A program made the position numbers and the translations under genes. Source: Cotesia glomerata (lineage: Eukaryota > Arthropoda > Insecta > Hymenoptera > Braconidae). Taken from it: 64,000 nt of DNA. The stretch's first letter is position 1. Each line of letters starts with the position of its first letter. Positions 36,361-48,249 of the stretch are shown here, one piece after another. The stretch lies in the NCBI RefSeq assembly GCF_020080835.1, contig NC_058158.1, positions 10,726,001 through 10,790,000 of the forward strand. Reading direction: 5' to 3'. The notes beneath the pieces are model-generated. The model searched no databases, had not been told where the DNA came from, and saw nothing but the letters and a program-made list of their open reading frames with translations.

Positions 36361-38178
36361 GATTTTTAAAATCACCTATAATTATTGAGTTATTTACTAA
36401 AAAGTGAGAATTTTGATTTTATTTATGTTTTTTGTTAATAAAAAATTTAAGTTTTCATTAAAAAAATAAAAAAACAACATCATTATTTTCATAATTTAAT
36501 TTCGCATCGAATGAATGATTGTTCAGATTTTTATCACAATTTTTAAGATTTTTATCAGCAAATTTACACAGGATTCTCACAAAAATTTCCGTTACTATGT
36601 AACATAGTAATGGCTACCATTCTAACATAGGAATAAGATATATTCTTTTCTTTCCATGATAATTACACGTGTTAAAAGTAAGCGGTTAAAATTTAATTAA
36701 TTCAAGAGAAAAAATTATGAATGTAAATCATCTTAAAGATCTGCTTAATTTTTAATTAAACAGAAATTTCTTAAAACTAAAATTAAATTATTTTTATTTT
36801 TGTTTTGGTTAAAAAAAAATTGCGAATAAAAAATTTAATTTAATTTAATTACTTTTACGCTTGATTTAAAATAACTTGTAAATTTTCTATTTTTAGCTCA
36901 ATATTTCTTTTTTTAATAATTAATAATCTAAATTAAAGACTTAAATAAAAAATGTCTATTATCGATAAATAATTCGTCCAAAAACAAACATTCTATCTTG
37001 TGATACTTTTGATAAAGTCTTTGGAAGCATAAACAAAGCTGTACAAAGTATTACAAAGATTAAAGCGGAGATATCGGATCGTGGAGCCCCGGAGAATTCC
37101 CTCGGACAGTATACAATTCGATAACGCACTCCGGAGGATGTATTCGAGTCAGAGCATCGTATAAAATAGCGTCCAAGTGAACAAGGAAGAAGAAAGGCTT
37201 ATATTATGTGTCTATATACATAGAAGGATCCTCGAGGAGGAACAAAACAGCAATAAGAATAAGAATAGGTGGAGGTGGAGGACAAAAGACCGTTACCGAG
37301 GAAGGGTGCGATTCGAGTCGCGTGGAGGCGTGTGACTATGCCAGGCATCCAACCTCAGGCGTTTTTCAGCAACCTTTTATTATTAAAGAACCGTCTAAAT
37401 TATTTTTATTCTCATTTTATTTTAATACTTTAGCCAATAATAATTCCCAGCTCATCAATGATGATCGAATTGTCGTTAAACAGGCACTTACTTACTTACT
37501 TACTTACTTGGGTGGCGCAAGCCTCAGTGAAACTTTAACGTCCCAATCTGCATAACCGATTACTTACAGAATTATCTCTTAATCCGAGCCGACCGCAAGG
37601 ATTTATTTACGCATTACACGAGTAATGGCCCGGCCAATCCAAGTGGCAAGATCTTTTACCTCCTCAAAGTTCTTTTATTTAATTTTGTCGCTAAAATAAC
37701 GAAGAAAGATCGACAGCGCACATAATAAAGAGTGAAAAGGCTTTTTTAATTATTTTTTTTTTACTTTCTCTTTTTATTCCTTCTTAACATCTACATCCTA
37801 TTCTTCGAACCTCTTCACAAATCGGCGAACAATTAACCCAAGCATTATTTACGAGGCAAGTGCTCCCTGCAAGAAAGAAACTGGCAACAATTGTGATTGA
37901 GTTTTTTAACCAAGGATCATGTGTGTGTTAATAATTGTCCCCTTAATAAATATAACATTTTTATTCAGGCTTAATAATCAACCACATGTGTACTTGTAAT
38001 TTATAATTAGTATTACAGAATAATGGGGACAAATAGATTATCTCTATGTTTTCGATCGAGTATAATAACAACAGGCTCTATATTCTATAGAATATTAATT
38101 AGGCATTCATAGAAGAATTGAAAAAAATACTTTCACGGTTAAGATGACGACAGGTGTCCCTTGCATGATGTTAACCCA
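36361..38178. other. Non-coding sequence, mixed patch at 37030-37380
   Basis: A small palindrome TTACTATG-TAA-CATAGTAA lies near 36592. The mixed patch has an open frame starting at GTG with a Gly/Arg-rich start; no splice or domain support. Confidence 0.3.
37486..37510. repeat. (ACTT)n microsatellite
   Basis: Six ACTT units in a row near the end of a G+C-richer stretch. Confidence 0.9.
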
Positions 38179-38381
38179 CACTGAAAAAAAAATGTTCTTG
38201 AATCAAGTATATAATTTTGAAGAACTTAATATTCTTGATTTAAGTAGAAAAATTATTGATTTAAGGAAAGTTTACTTTATTCAAGAGTTTTTCGTCTTGA
38301 TTCAGGACAATTACCCTCTTCAAAATTATATTCTTGGTTCAAGAATTTTTCTCTTGAATCAAGTTAATTTTTTTTTCAGTG
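38179..38381. mobile_element. MITE family A, intact 203 bp copy
   Basis: CACTGAAAAAAAAATGTTC at the left is matched by an inverted TTTTTTTTTCAGTG end, with CTTGAATCAAG just inside both. The flanking dinucleotide is CA on each side, not TA. It preserves the uninterrupted ACAATTACCCTCTTC site that is disrupted in the copy at 49597. Confidence 0.75.
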
Positions 38382-40050
38382 CACCAATAACAGTTTTAGT
38401 GTTTTATAGGCAACAAGCATCATTCATACGTTTATATTTTGTACAATATAATAAAAGAAGTTCGATGAGCCCGGAACCTATCTTGGTTAAAGATGACGCT
38501 CTGGAATTCGCACTAGGAGGGGGTCCAACCGTTCGTTAACCTCTAAAAATTACTCAACTAACTAATGAAATTTTTGCTCTCTTATTTATCATTCCCATGC
38601 TCATTGATCTGTGATTAATTATTGCTGTACTTTATTTCGAAGCTTCAATTACTTAGTGTAAATTTGTACGTCAATTATTGAGTTGTATTGGTCAAAAATT
38701 GGTTTGGTAGATGATTGAACTAAAAAACAATGACAGATGAACTTTTTAAACTAGTGAAAAACAATATCGACGTTCTAATTAGCAAATTGTCTAATTCCAT
38801 TTTAGAGAATCTTCCATTTGTAAGAAAATACAATTAGTTCGAAATTTATTATCACTTCAAAAAACATTTAATATTTAATAGAGGTATAATATTTTAGTTA
38901 GGATCATTCAATTAATTTATAATTGGACTATCACTACATCAAAATGTTAAAAAATCACCCTCTAAAAAGTAAGGAGTTAGACCAATTATTAATTGGACCG
39001 TTGATTTGTATATTTTAGAAATTAACTCTCTAGTAAGGAGAAGATTTCGCGACCATTCGCCATCTGGCGGAGAATTCCAAAACTAAGTTTAGTCGAAAAA
39101 TTATATATGTCCATTTTTTGCGAAAAAAAAAACTTTTATCTATAAAGATGATTAAAAAATCAGATTGTGAAATAAATATGAATTTATAATTGACGGGAAA
39201 ATAATATATTTACACAAGTACCGAAAAGTTGAGGTCAATAAATTATTAAAAAATATTAAACAATCTTTTACTTAATAATTAAACGAAAACTCTGCAATAT
39301 CAGTGACATTAAGTACTATTACGTTGTCGCTATTTATTATTCACTAGGAAATGCTCTGGTGGCCGACTTAGCAACAAACTTTAAGGAGCATTAGCCCCTG
39401 CTATTTTTCTCTTGTTTTTTTAATCAGATGCCCTAGTTTCAGTTACAATACCTTAAAAATAGAATATTTACATTATTTTTTAATAAAAAAAAAAATTCAC
39501 CTGTATTTTAGCAACCCAAAATAATCATTATAATCTCTACCACAAAATTTCTTATCACAAATCTCGACCGAAAGTGATTCCACCATCAAGATCACACTTT
39601 CCCTTAAATCACCGGCCATTTCTCACTCCAAAAATCAATGTCATTAAAAACAATTATTTAAATCCCCCATTTGAAAGAAATTGAAGCAATTAACGGCATC
39701 ACGATAGGTAAGGTCAAAGAAGGAGAGCCTAAAAGTAAAACTCAAAGTACATCACATATCACAAGTAACATACAATACTTTGGAGTACGAGGTGGCATTC
39801 GCCAGCTGCCGCCTTGCTGGGTACGGGTACGGGTACGGGTACATACGTACTTAATGCCTTTACTTCTGCGAGGAAGAAAATAGGTCCGTACCCACACCAC
39901 AGGCCATACAATCTCCGTCTGTATTTTAAAACTTATAAACAAGTATTAGTGAGAGAGAATGAGATGAGAGGCAGGCCGCGTGGCAGATCTGGTGGGGATT
40001 TGAGCCGTGTGGGCCGTTCGCTTTCTTAGTTGCCCTTCGCTTAGCTCATG
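38382..40050. other. Sequence upstream of the 40539 gene candidate
   Basis: Contains a TCGCCATCTGGCGG block at 39057 related to the duplicated unit at 15290-16200, and the GGGTAC array at 39819. G+C rises from 39750 onward, as expected toward a promoter. Confidence 0.35.
39819..39842. repeat. (GGGTAC)n short array
   Basis: Four GGGTAC-type hexamers upstream of the candidate promoter at 40064; an unusual G-rich motif in this AT-rich window. Confidence 0.85.
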
Positions 40051-40063
40051 TACTCTTTCCACT

Positions 40064-40085
40064 TCAGTCTTCAGTTAGCTTCAGT
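40064..40085 (+). promoter_or_regulatory. Cluster of initiator-like TCAGT motifs upstream of the 40539 exon
   Basis: TCAGT occurs three times within 22 bases (40064, 40071, 40081), the arthropod Inr core, with no TATA box about 30 bases upstream. This fits a dispersed TATA-less promoter for the exon at 40539, but five-base motifs are common. Confidence 0.25.
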
Positions 40086-40365
40086 CCATCTACTCTTTCC
40101 TGTACTGTACTGTAAAACTACACGCGGTTTATTCCACTGCTTTCGGTTCGGTTCGCGTTTAGTGACTCCTTTTATTAAATTAAATGAAATTAAAATTAAT
40201 TTAATTACCTAAACATCGAGAAAAAAAATTAATCACTTTATTTAGAGCCAATTATTTTAAATTTAAAACCGCGAATCGCATTCCAGCAAAGGTTACCAAG
40301 TTCAACAGCTTTCTAGTGATCAATCGTTGGATCGATGCGGATGTAGAGTACGAACATGAGGTCTC

Positions 40366-40419
40366 TCAGTGAAACTCTGAGTGAGATGCCCGGAAAAATA
40401 TTTTCTATGTTCAGTGAAT
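40366..40419 (+). other. Upstream ORF in the putative 5' UTR
   Basis: A 17-codon ORF (MRSLSETLSEMPGKIFS...) lies between the Inr-like cluster and the ATG at 40539. If transcription starts near 40070, it would be a uORF able to lower translation of the main ORF. It depends on the promoter being real. Confidence 0.2.
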
Positions 40420-40538
40420 AATTTATTATGAGTGAATTTGTTTTTAAAGATTGTGAATATTTTTTTTTTTTAATTAAAGTTTGAAGTTGGTTTAAAAAAT
40501 AGCTAGTCGGATAGAAGCAATTTAGATCTTATTTTGGT

Positions 40539-40763
40539 ATGAGGAGACTGATACGCAGGCGCAGAAGCCTGACAGCATTAACGGCGATTATGGGACGTCT
40601 CGGGAAGTCAACCCAAGGAACAACAAAACCTATTTTTCGCGTTCATTATCGCAAACTCGTCGACGAGTACTCCCAGCATCAGGAGCAACTTAAATTCATG
40701 CCGGCGTTACCGGATTACATGTCCTACTGCTGCTGCCGATGCGGACACATGCAGAAGCTTGAA
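40539..40763 (+). CDS. Candidate first coding exon, product unrecognised
   Basis: An ATG at 40539 opens 75 codons ending at a good donor (GAA|GTAAGG, phase 0). Base composition is near balanced, unlike the AT-rich flanks. The peptide begins with an Arg-rich stretch (MRRLIRRRRS); a second ATG at 40590 (MGRLGKS) is an alternative start. Later it carries FRVHYRKLVDEYSQHQEQ and a Cys cluster, SYCCCRCGHMQK, which could bind metal or be lipidated. No family is recognised. A good acceptor at 44759 would continue the frame for 24 codons to a stop. Upstream sequence carries Inr-like TCAGT motifs and a short uORF, which fits a 5' end. Because it ends in phase 0 on the same strand as the PTB gene, it could instead be an alternative first exon of that gene. 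No splice evidence is available beyond the site match. Confidence 0.45.
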
Positions 40764-40914
40764 GTAAGGCGCGACGATTATATTTATTTTACTACTTACG
40801 AGTATTATCATTTTAGTGTGTAATGATAAGCAGTTCAGACGGAATATGAGCGATGCTAAAGCCTTTCATGGTAATTGTATTGTCTTGCAGAGTCATTGGG
40901 GATCTTAAATTTTT

Positions 40915-41600
40915 ATTAAAATATTCTGGGATCGTATCGTTGGAATAATTGAATTTTTTAGTGGAAAGATTATTTATTTAATTAAAGAGGAAGATTTTTT
41001 ATCGAGAAAATTTGTTAAAAAAATTCAGAAAAATTTTTGAATTAATTTTTGTCAATTTTATTTGATTCATTAAATTTTTTGCCTTTATTTTTTGGTAAAA
41101 AATTAATTTCATTAAATGAAAGAACATTCTTAACCTAGAAAATTATTTAATCAAATAAAATTCAGAAAAAATTTTTTTTTATAATCAAATTAATTTTTTT
41201 ATCAGTCTAACAAAAAATAAAAAAAAATGACATTTTTTAAATGTAAAAACTACAGTTAAAAAATTCTGCGATGGTATCGTTGGAATAATTAAATTTTCTA
41301 GTGGGAAAATAATTTATTTGATTAAAAAAAAAATTTTTTTATAATTTTTTGCAGAAAAATTCTTGAATTAAGTTTTCTTGGTTTTTTGTAAATTTTGTTT
41401 GATTCATTAATTTTTTGGTAAAAAAAATCAATTTTATTAAATAAAAAAAAAATGTTTAATCGAGAAAATTATTTAAAATAATTATTTAATAAAATGAAAT
41501 TTAGAAGAAATATTTTTTTAAAATCAAATTAATTTTTTTATCAGTCTAACAAAAAATTACATTTTTAAAATGTAAAAGTTACAATTTCAACTAAAATTTT
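40915..41600. repeat. Tandem duplication, about 341 bp unit
   Basis: TATCGTTGGAATAATTGAAT near 40936 recurs near 41277, and TCAGTCTAACAAAAAAT near 41201 and 41543. A MITE-A-like right end (TTTTTTTCAGTGCAC) follows at about 41686. Confidence 0.7.
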
Positions 41601-42990
41601 GATAAAATAAATTTTTATAGATTTAAAATGTACAAAATTTATAATTTAAAAAACCAAAAAAATTTTCTCTAGAACCAAATTAATTTTTTTCAGTGCACAA
41701 AAGAATATTTATTATCAAAAAATCTGAGTTACTTAACATAAACATAAAACTTCAATTATATCTAGGTTATTCCGACCTAAAGAACCCTTCAAATAGATCG
41801 ATTTCTTCAAAGATATCTGTCGTGACATTACTTTTGTTAATTCACGCTGATATGCGTTCAAAAGATACTTTCTAGGCTTCAAAACTATCGAAAGCGATTG
41901 TTTAAATTCCATCAAGAGTTTTCCTTTCTTTACCAAATTGACGATAAGAATTTAAATAAATCAGCAAAATACTCAAAAATCAGGTCAATCGATAGAATTT
42001 TCGCTAGAACAGAGTAACAAGGACTTTCGCCGCTAGGTGGCCTTCAATATTTATCAACACTTTCGTTTCTCGCATACGTACATGTAATTAGGTGCTTATA
42101 GAGAAAGCCGATTAGGGCTTTGGAACAACTGCGACGTTAACTCCCTCGGGAAAGCCGGCTGTCTGGGATTTAGCAAACGGGGTCTTCTAAAGTCTTCTAA
42201 ATTATTAGCCAATCACGTAATGAGCTCTGCCAGTAATCCGGCGAAAATCGAGGCCTAAAATAATTTTTTTATTAATTCATCTCTCAAGTTCTCCATTCTT
42301 GGCTTCAATCCTTTTCCTCACAGGATTTTTTAAAAGAATTTTTATATTTTCAACGTCTGCACTCGGTACACCGTTCTTCCATTTCCTTCGGTTGTCGTCG
42401 ACACATATAGAAAGAAAGGGATGGTATTTTCTTGAGCTTTAGCGGTTTTAACGTGACTCGAGGATAAAAATTCCATCGCTATAAAAGCAACTGGGATTTA
42501 CGAGAAACGTGACAATTAATTGCTAACACCAAAATGGTAATTGAAAGAAAATACAGTGAACACTGAGCAGCGATAGTTGACTTTAGCTTGATATCCTCCA
42601 TGTGGCCTTGTCCCTTGTCTTCTTAGTACAAGTACCAAAGTACGAACCAGTTTGTTCTCTGTTAACGCTCACCAATTATCCATCTTCAGTTGTACTGCAA
42701 GAATAACAACAAGAAATAAGAACAAAGGGTGTAATACATGAAGAAAGCGCATCACTGGCTTAAGTTATTGTCTATCTGAGTTTATAATGCCCTTGTGGAA
42801 ATTAAATCGAGTTTTTGTGCAGTTAAAACTCAAATTGAGCTACTACTATTCTTAGCGAGGTTGTAAATAATGAATTTATTTTTTTTTTTATTAATTATTT
42901 AATAAATTTTATGACTAATAAACATTTAATTAAAGTTTTTAATGGAAAAATAATTCATTCAATTATTTAATTTAATTTATTAATAAAAAA

Positions 42991-43743
42991 CTAGCAATCT
43001 TGCAGTCACTATGTAACTGCCGTGACTTGTGAACTATAAGTAAATAAAATTTGCTTCATTAAATAATGACTTATTAAATTGCACTATACTATCTTAACTA
43101 ATGACTTTTTTAAAGATATAAGCTCATTTTGATGTTACACTCATCAAGAGCTTTCATTCGAGTACCCACATGCATTTTTGATATATTTTTCATTTATACA
43201 TATATATAACATATATTTTAAAGATATAAGCTCATCCCGGTGTTAAACTCATCAAGAGCTTTCATTTGAGTACCCACATGCATTTTCATATATTTTTCAT
43301 ATATACATATATATAATATATATAAATATATGAAAAATTCATGTGGGTACTCAAATGAAAGGTCTTGATGAGTGTAACATCAGGATGAGCTTACATCTTT
43401 GAAAATGTCAATAGTTCACAAGGTCATTTTTCAATTATGTGATATATATAATATATATTTTAAAGATATAAGCTTATCTCGATCTTACACTTATCAAGAG
43501 CTTTCATTTGAGTACCCACATGCATTTTCATATATTTTTCATATTTACATCTATATAATATTTATAAATATATGAAAAATTGACGTGGGTACTCAAATAA
43601 AAGGTCTTGATGAGTGTAACATCGAGATGAGCTTATATCTTTAAAAATGTCAATAGTTCACAAGATACAAGGTCATTTCTTAATTATGTATCTAGATATG
43701 GAGCATTTTCGAATGCAGCCTAAATAATTATCATCATAAATTA
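42991..43743 (-). mobile_element. Helitron copy 8, 5'-truncated
   Basis: Starts CTAGCAATCTTGCAGTCAC at 42991, preceded by A. It contains an extra left arm, one normal module and a second module (about 43460-43645) with a diverged centre. Similarity stops after the GCAGCCTAAATAATTATCATC segment. Confidence 0.75.
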
Positions 43744-44759
43744 CTAATTTTACAGTGAAAAAATTTTTAGATCACTAAATTAGTAGAGATTGATCTAATT
43801 ATAAAAAAATATTTAAATATAAACCTTTATGGAGTTATCTTCAAAACTTGTTTCAATATCAAACATATGAATAATGAACAGTACAAAAAAAAATGTAAAG
43901 ATAAAGATACTTTGAATGTACGCATTGTTTATAGAATATAAAAAAAGTACTTGTCATCTGGAGCATTGTGACTTAGCATTAAAAGTCTTATAATGATATT
44001 TAAGAAGCTACTGAGATAGTTCTTAAAAGCTTATAATATAATATAAACTACAAAATAACAAACAGAAATACCCCAGTCAAACGAATACAATACGAATAAG
44101 TATTCTCAAGACGGAGAGTATCGATGAGCCACGCGACAATGGAGGACACTCTTGTCCATTTTCTCAGTATGTCAGATCGTAGCACAATGAACGAATTTAC
44201 GGATGATGTGTTGGAGAGATCAGACCAGAAAAATAATATGGAAAAAATGTTTTAGTCATAATACGTCCTCGAGTTAAATCCATTATTCTTTATTTACTTC
44301 TATAGCGAGAGTCTTCAAGAGACTTGGAACGAACTCGCCAAAGCAACAATAACAATACACCATCAAAAGGGAATGGAACAGCAAAATAATACAAAAGGAG
44401 ACGGCTAATGGAAACCAATGCCGTTCGACATTCATCTGACCCACGGGTGGTGCCAATTATACCCTCGTATTCGCTCTTTTTATCCGCAATTCTAAAAAGT
44501 TATCAAATTGTCCACCGTATATTTATTATACCTGTGCGCCTTCCTTAACAGTAGAGGAACTGAAAACTCTGTCTGAAGTTCAAGTGAGTATTATATCGGA
44601 TTTTCAAAAGGAACTAATGCGTTATTGAGGATCTACCAGGTGTAACTCACGGCCCTTCTCTTGGCTTTGAGTTCATATTATGTATATGCTCCATTCTGTG
44701 TTTGTGAATAACTATGTTTGACTATTCAATCGTATTTTGCTGTCTCTCTCGTATTTTAG

Positions 44760-44834
44760 GGACCTCAAATGATTCTTGACAATGAAACCGTACTTTATTT
44801 TATTCACCACTCTGGTCGTGCTCTGCTCTATTGA
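44760..44834 (+). CDS. Candidate terminal exon of the 40539 gene, or part of a small secreted ORF
   Basis: A pyrimidine-rich acceptor (CTCTCTCGTATTTTAG) ends at 44759. In phase 0, as required after the 40763 donor, 24 codons follow (GPQMILDNETVLYFIHHS... then a short tail) to TGA at 44832. The joined product would be 99 residues with a 4.0 kb intron containing a Helitron. The same DNA in another frame holds ATG 44782 with a convincing signal-peptide-like start (MKPYFILFTTLVVLCSID) and 65 codons to TGA at 44976. That frame has a faint similarity to neuropeptide F precursors but lacks their Arg-Pro-Arg-Phe-Gly ending. Both readings cannot be the main product. I cannot choose from sequence alone. 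Confidence 0.25.
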   Translation, partial: GPQMILDNETVLYFIHHSGRALLY

Positions 44835-44976
44835 CATCAAAGTGAAAATTCCATCACGCTCAGCCGAGTTATACACAATACCGAAAACACGGGAAAACTT
44901 TCAACTTTTTTTGGAAAATTTCAATGGAAATTTAATAAAATATTTATTAAAATTTAAATATTATTTTCAGGTGTGA
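44782..44976 (+). CDS. Small secreted-peptide ORF (alternative to the exon reading)
   Basis: ATG 44782 opens 64 codons to TGA 44974-44976. The first ~20 residues are a typical signal peptide: a Lys after Met, then a hydrophobic core with Leu-Phe-Thr-Thr-Leu-Val-Val-Leu-Cys. The remainder has KIPSR, then AELYTIPKTRENFQLFLENF, then an AT-rich, probably non-coding tail. A weak donor (CAG|GTGTGA) sits just before the stop at 44971. The middle recalls the T-x-P-E-x-L-x-x-(Y/F)-L spacing of insect neuropeptide F, but no amidation Gly-Lys-Arg site is present. Either a chance ORF or one exon of a peptide gene. Confidence 0.22.
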   Translation: MKPYFILFTTLVVLCSIDIKVKIPSRSAELYTIPKTRENFQLFLENFNGNLIKYLLKFKYYFQV

Positions 44977-46159
44977 CATAAAAAAATTTATTTCATAGTA
45001 ATTACAATTTTAAAAAATAATTTCTGTAAATTTACTATTTTTCTTTTAACATAATTTTTTTCCGCCTTGTTTTGAGTAAATTATCTCACAAATAAAATAA
45101 ATTCTAAAAAGCATGTTACTCTTGACATTTGTGTTAAACCTGACGAAGAAATTAATAAAATGTTACGGAACGAAGGGGAATTATGAAGCCTCACGGGACG
45201 GAGTTTAATTGTGTGTTAATTAGTCAAGTCATAACAGAACTTATGGTTAAGTCTATAAGGTTAAAGACAAGTATTACATAGTCGAACAGACTAGCAGACA
45301 AACTATTGTAACTACTTAACTATTTACACAAACACACACACAGATTTACAGTGTAAAGGTTAAAGGAAGGGTCACAAGTTTCACCAGCTCCGTGTAAATA
45401 CGATTTAGATAATACCCCGTGAAACGAGACCACCGGATTATCTTGGAAAACAGAAGTGTTAGTTACGAGCCGCTCAACCAACCTGAAAGTAACCCACGCG
45501 GATAAATATACATAGAAGCGCCGCCAAGTATTTTTATTCTACTAATTTCTCTTTTTAATTCCTTCGAAATTCTTCCAAGGCGATTTTTTATCGTAAATAC
45601 CCGCGACATTTTTGTCGAACACGTAACATATCGGTATTTTATTCCACTGTATAGTTTTTTTTAATTTATTTCATAATACAATTTAATACTCTGATTATAT
45701 TAAATAATTTTATATAGTTTTTTTTTAAAGTAAAATTGACAATTAATTTTTTTTTCCTGTATAAATTTAATATTTTTTTTTTATAAATTAAAAAATTTAA
45801 ATTTAACATTTATGCCTTGAAAAAATAACTATGAATTTAAAATATTTTTCTGTAATTTTAATAAAAGTATCTTAAAAATTTATAAAACAATTCTTCAAGA
45901 TTTTTCTTTAAATTATCACTGATAATTTAGTAGCACTTTAATGGATTTTGCTATTTATTTAATCAATTTAATAATTAATTTTTAATATGACTATTTTATT
46001 TCGAATCTTTAAGACTTCTAGATCACAGAAATGTTAAATTTCGATTTCAAGGAAAATCTTTTTAGTAAAAAAAAAAATTTACTTTTTCAATCAAACTGAA
46101 ACTCTAAAAAAATTTTTAATTTCGTAATAATTCGGTTAAGATTGGTCACATAGTTAAAG
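44977..46159. other. Non-coding AT-rich sequence
   Basis: Mixed until about 45600, then almost entirely A/T. No gene or transposon end recognised. Confidence 0.35.
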
Positions 46160-46303
46160 CGAATTTTTAATAAATGAATATCAGATTTATTAAATACAAA
46201 CAAATCATTTTAAATACTAAAAAATATTTGTTTAGTACTAAAAAGTGGTCTCTAATAAATGATTAGTTAACAATTAACATACAAATAAATGCTTCTATCA
46301 GTG
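46160..46303. mobile_element. MITE family B, right half only
   Basis: Matches the right part of the intact copy at 49721 (ATGAATATCAGATTTATT, AAAAAGTGGTCTCTAATAAA) and ends TATCAGTG|TA at 46303. Confidence 0.6.
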
Positions 46304-46429
46304 TAACAAGAAGGTCTCCAGCCTAATGAATGATCAAAAGTGATCCAAAGAAAGGAAAAGCCTTCTAGATCCATTGAAGATCTGCCTCCTCTTTATTGGA
46401 CAATTTGATACGATAGCCTCAACAGTGCC

Positions 46430-46900
46430 TTGGTCTCAGAGCACAGATGCATACCAAGAGCAAGCCTGAAGTCTGTACACTTGGGTTACTTGGAGGAGCA
46501 TACTCTTGGAGAAGCCTTAACGGCTGGAGAACGGCTGAAGCTCCGAGAGAAGGGGAAGGGAAAAGCCGTGGGATCGGACGAGCGCATTCCTTGGGTCCTT
46601 ACCGCTTGCTCGTGGCACACGAGATGCCTGCGACTTAACTTCTCTTGCCTCCTACCTAACCTAAACCCGTATGGTGTAAATATATATAGCATCTATATTT
46701 ATATCCTTTGCTATGGCTTGAGCCTCAGTCCTCGCTTCTTGCCTTGCTCTTCCATGTCTACGCTCTTTTTAGTCCGAGTTTTATTTTTTCTAATGGTTGC
46801 GCCTGCATGGCACAGATATCGTCGCCCCGCCACTCGCTTTTTAATCAATGTTTTTAATTATTTTTTAATCTTCTATCCGGCCTCTAGTCAGCCGCACTAA
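46430..46900. other. G+C-richer island with an open frame, coding doubtful
   Basis: A 156-codon frame runs through here but starts at a TTG, has no domain I recognise, and other frames are also open. Its first ~70 codons look balanced in composition; the rest is low complexity. It may be conserved non-coding sequence. Confidence 0.18.
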
Positions 46901-47511
46901 TTTCGCTCCAGTCTGCTCTGTCTCGTTTCCGAGGAACTAGACAAGACCCGGAACCGGAATTCGGTTAAATGATCCTCCTCCTTTTTCGAGGCCATTCAGC
47001 CTCGAATTAATTCAGATATCAAAAGAGCCAATTTTGGGGAAATGAGATGCTGGGTGCAAGATGTCGATGTCGACGTTCCAGTGATCTAATGCCAGAGGCA
47101 TTGAAATAAAATTTAAAGATTCGACTGTCGATTCCCTGAATTCGCATGGCCTTAAGCCAAGAATTTGTCTAGGAATGCATTTCTCCTCACTCTCTGGCGC
47201 TGCCATTTAAAGAATTTCTAAATGTCCTATCCCTTTGCAGATCGAGATAGTGACTCACATACGGCTTTGCATAGATATTTATAAACCATCTGTGCCAAAA
47301 ATTTTAATAATATCTGTGGGATTGAGTGAATTTTCACGGGTTAGATTTTTTAAGATATATTTTATGGCTTAGGTGACTTTGTTTTCATAAGAGAAATTTA
47401 TTAAGCAGACAATTTTTAATAAAAAACTATTTTTATTCATTTTTAATACAAATTCAGAAATTTTTTATTCAAAATTAATTTTAATTATTAATAAAAAATT
47501 TAATTTAATAA

Positions 47512-48249
47512 TCTATATTATTAAGAGAATAAGAAAAATTTTGTCTCCAGGATAGTCATATGATAGTCAGTATTTTTAATGAAATTTAGTGTCATTGCAA
47601 AGGTCTTGATTTAAATTTGTGCCTTTTCAAGGTTTCATATCATTCTCATCAATGGTCAATTTATTATGATAAGTATTTAGACTTCATTCGAAAATTCTCT
47701 ATCTCTAGATACATAATTAGAAAATGACCTTGTATCTTGTGAACTATTAACATTTTTAAGGATATAAGCTCATCCCGATGTTACACTCATCAAGACCTTT
47801 CATTTGAGTACCCACATCAATTTTTCATATATATATATATGAAATATATATAAGTGGGTACTCAAATGAAAGCTCTTGATGAGTGTAGCATCAGGATGAG
47901 CTTAAATCTTTAAAAATATAAATAATTTTTAATAATTATTTTATTAATAATATATTTTACATCTTTAAAAATATCAATAATTAAGAAATGACCTTGTATC
48001 TCGTAAACTATTGACATTTTTAAGGATATAAGCTCATCCCGATGTTACACTCATCAAGACCTTTAATTTGAGTACTCACATCAATTTTTCATATATTTAT
48101 ATATATTACATATATGTATATATGAAAAATATATAAAAATGCATGTGGGTACTCAAATGAAAGCTCTTGATGAGTGTAACATCGGAATGAGCTTATATCT
48201 TTAAAAAAGTCAATAGTTAACAGTCACATAGTGACTGCAAGGTTGCTAG
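47512..48249 (+). mobile_element. Helitron copy 9, full length, plus strand
   Basis: Starts A|TCTATATTATTAAGAGAATA and ends GCAAGGTTGCTAG|T. The 3' hairpin CAGTCAC-ATA-GTGACTG at 48221-48237 is perfect and sits 12 bases from the end, as expected for Helitrons. Two palindromic modules (about 47763-47900 with a shortened centre, and 48026-48205). Best reference copy for defining both ends. Confidence 0.88.
48221..48237 (+). terminator. Helitron 3' terminal hairpin
   Basis: CAGTCAC and GTGACTG pair perfectly around ATA, followed after CAAGGTTG by CTAG. In Helitrons this hairpin acts as the replication/transposition stop signal; that role is family knowledge. Confidence 0.8.

Noticed and set aside
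38144..38539. 131-codon open frame
   Set aside because: Mostly the family A MITE at 38179-38381 read through its inverted repeats, starting at a non-ATG codon.
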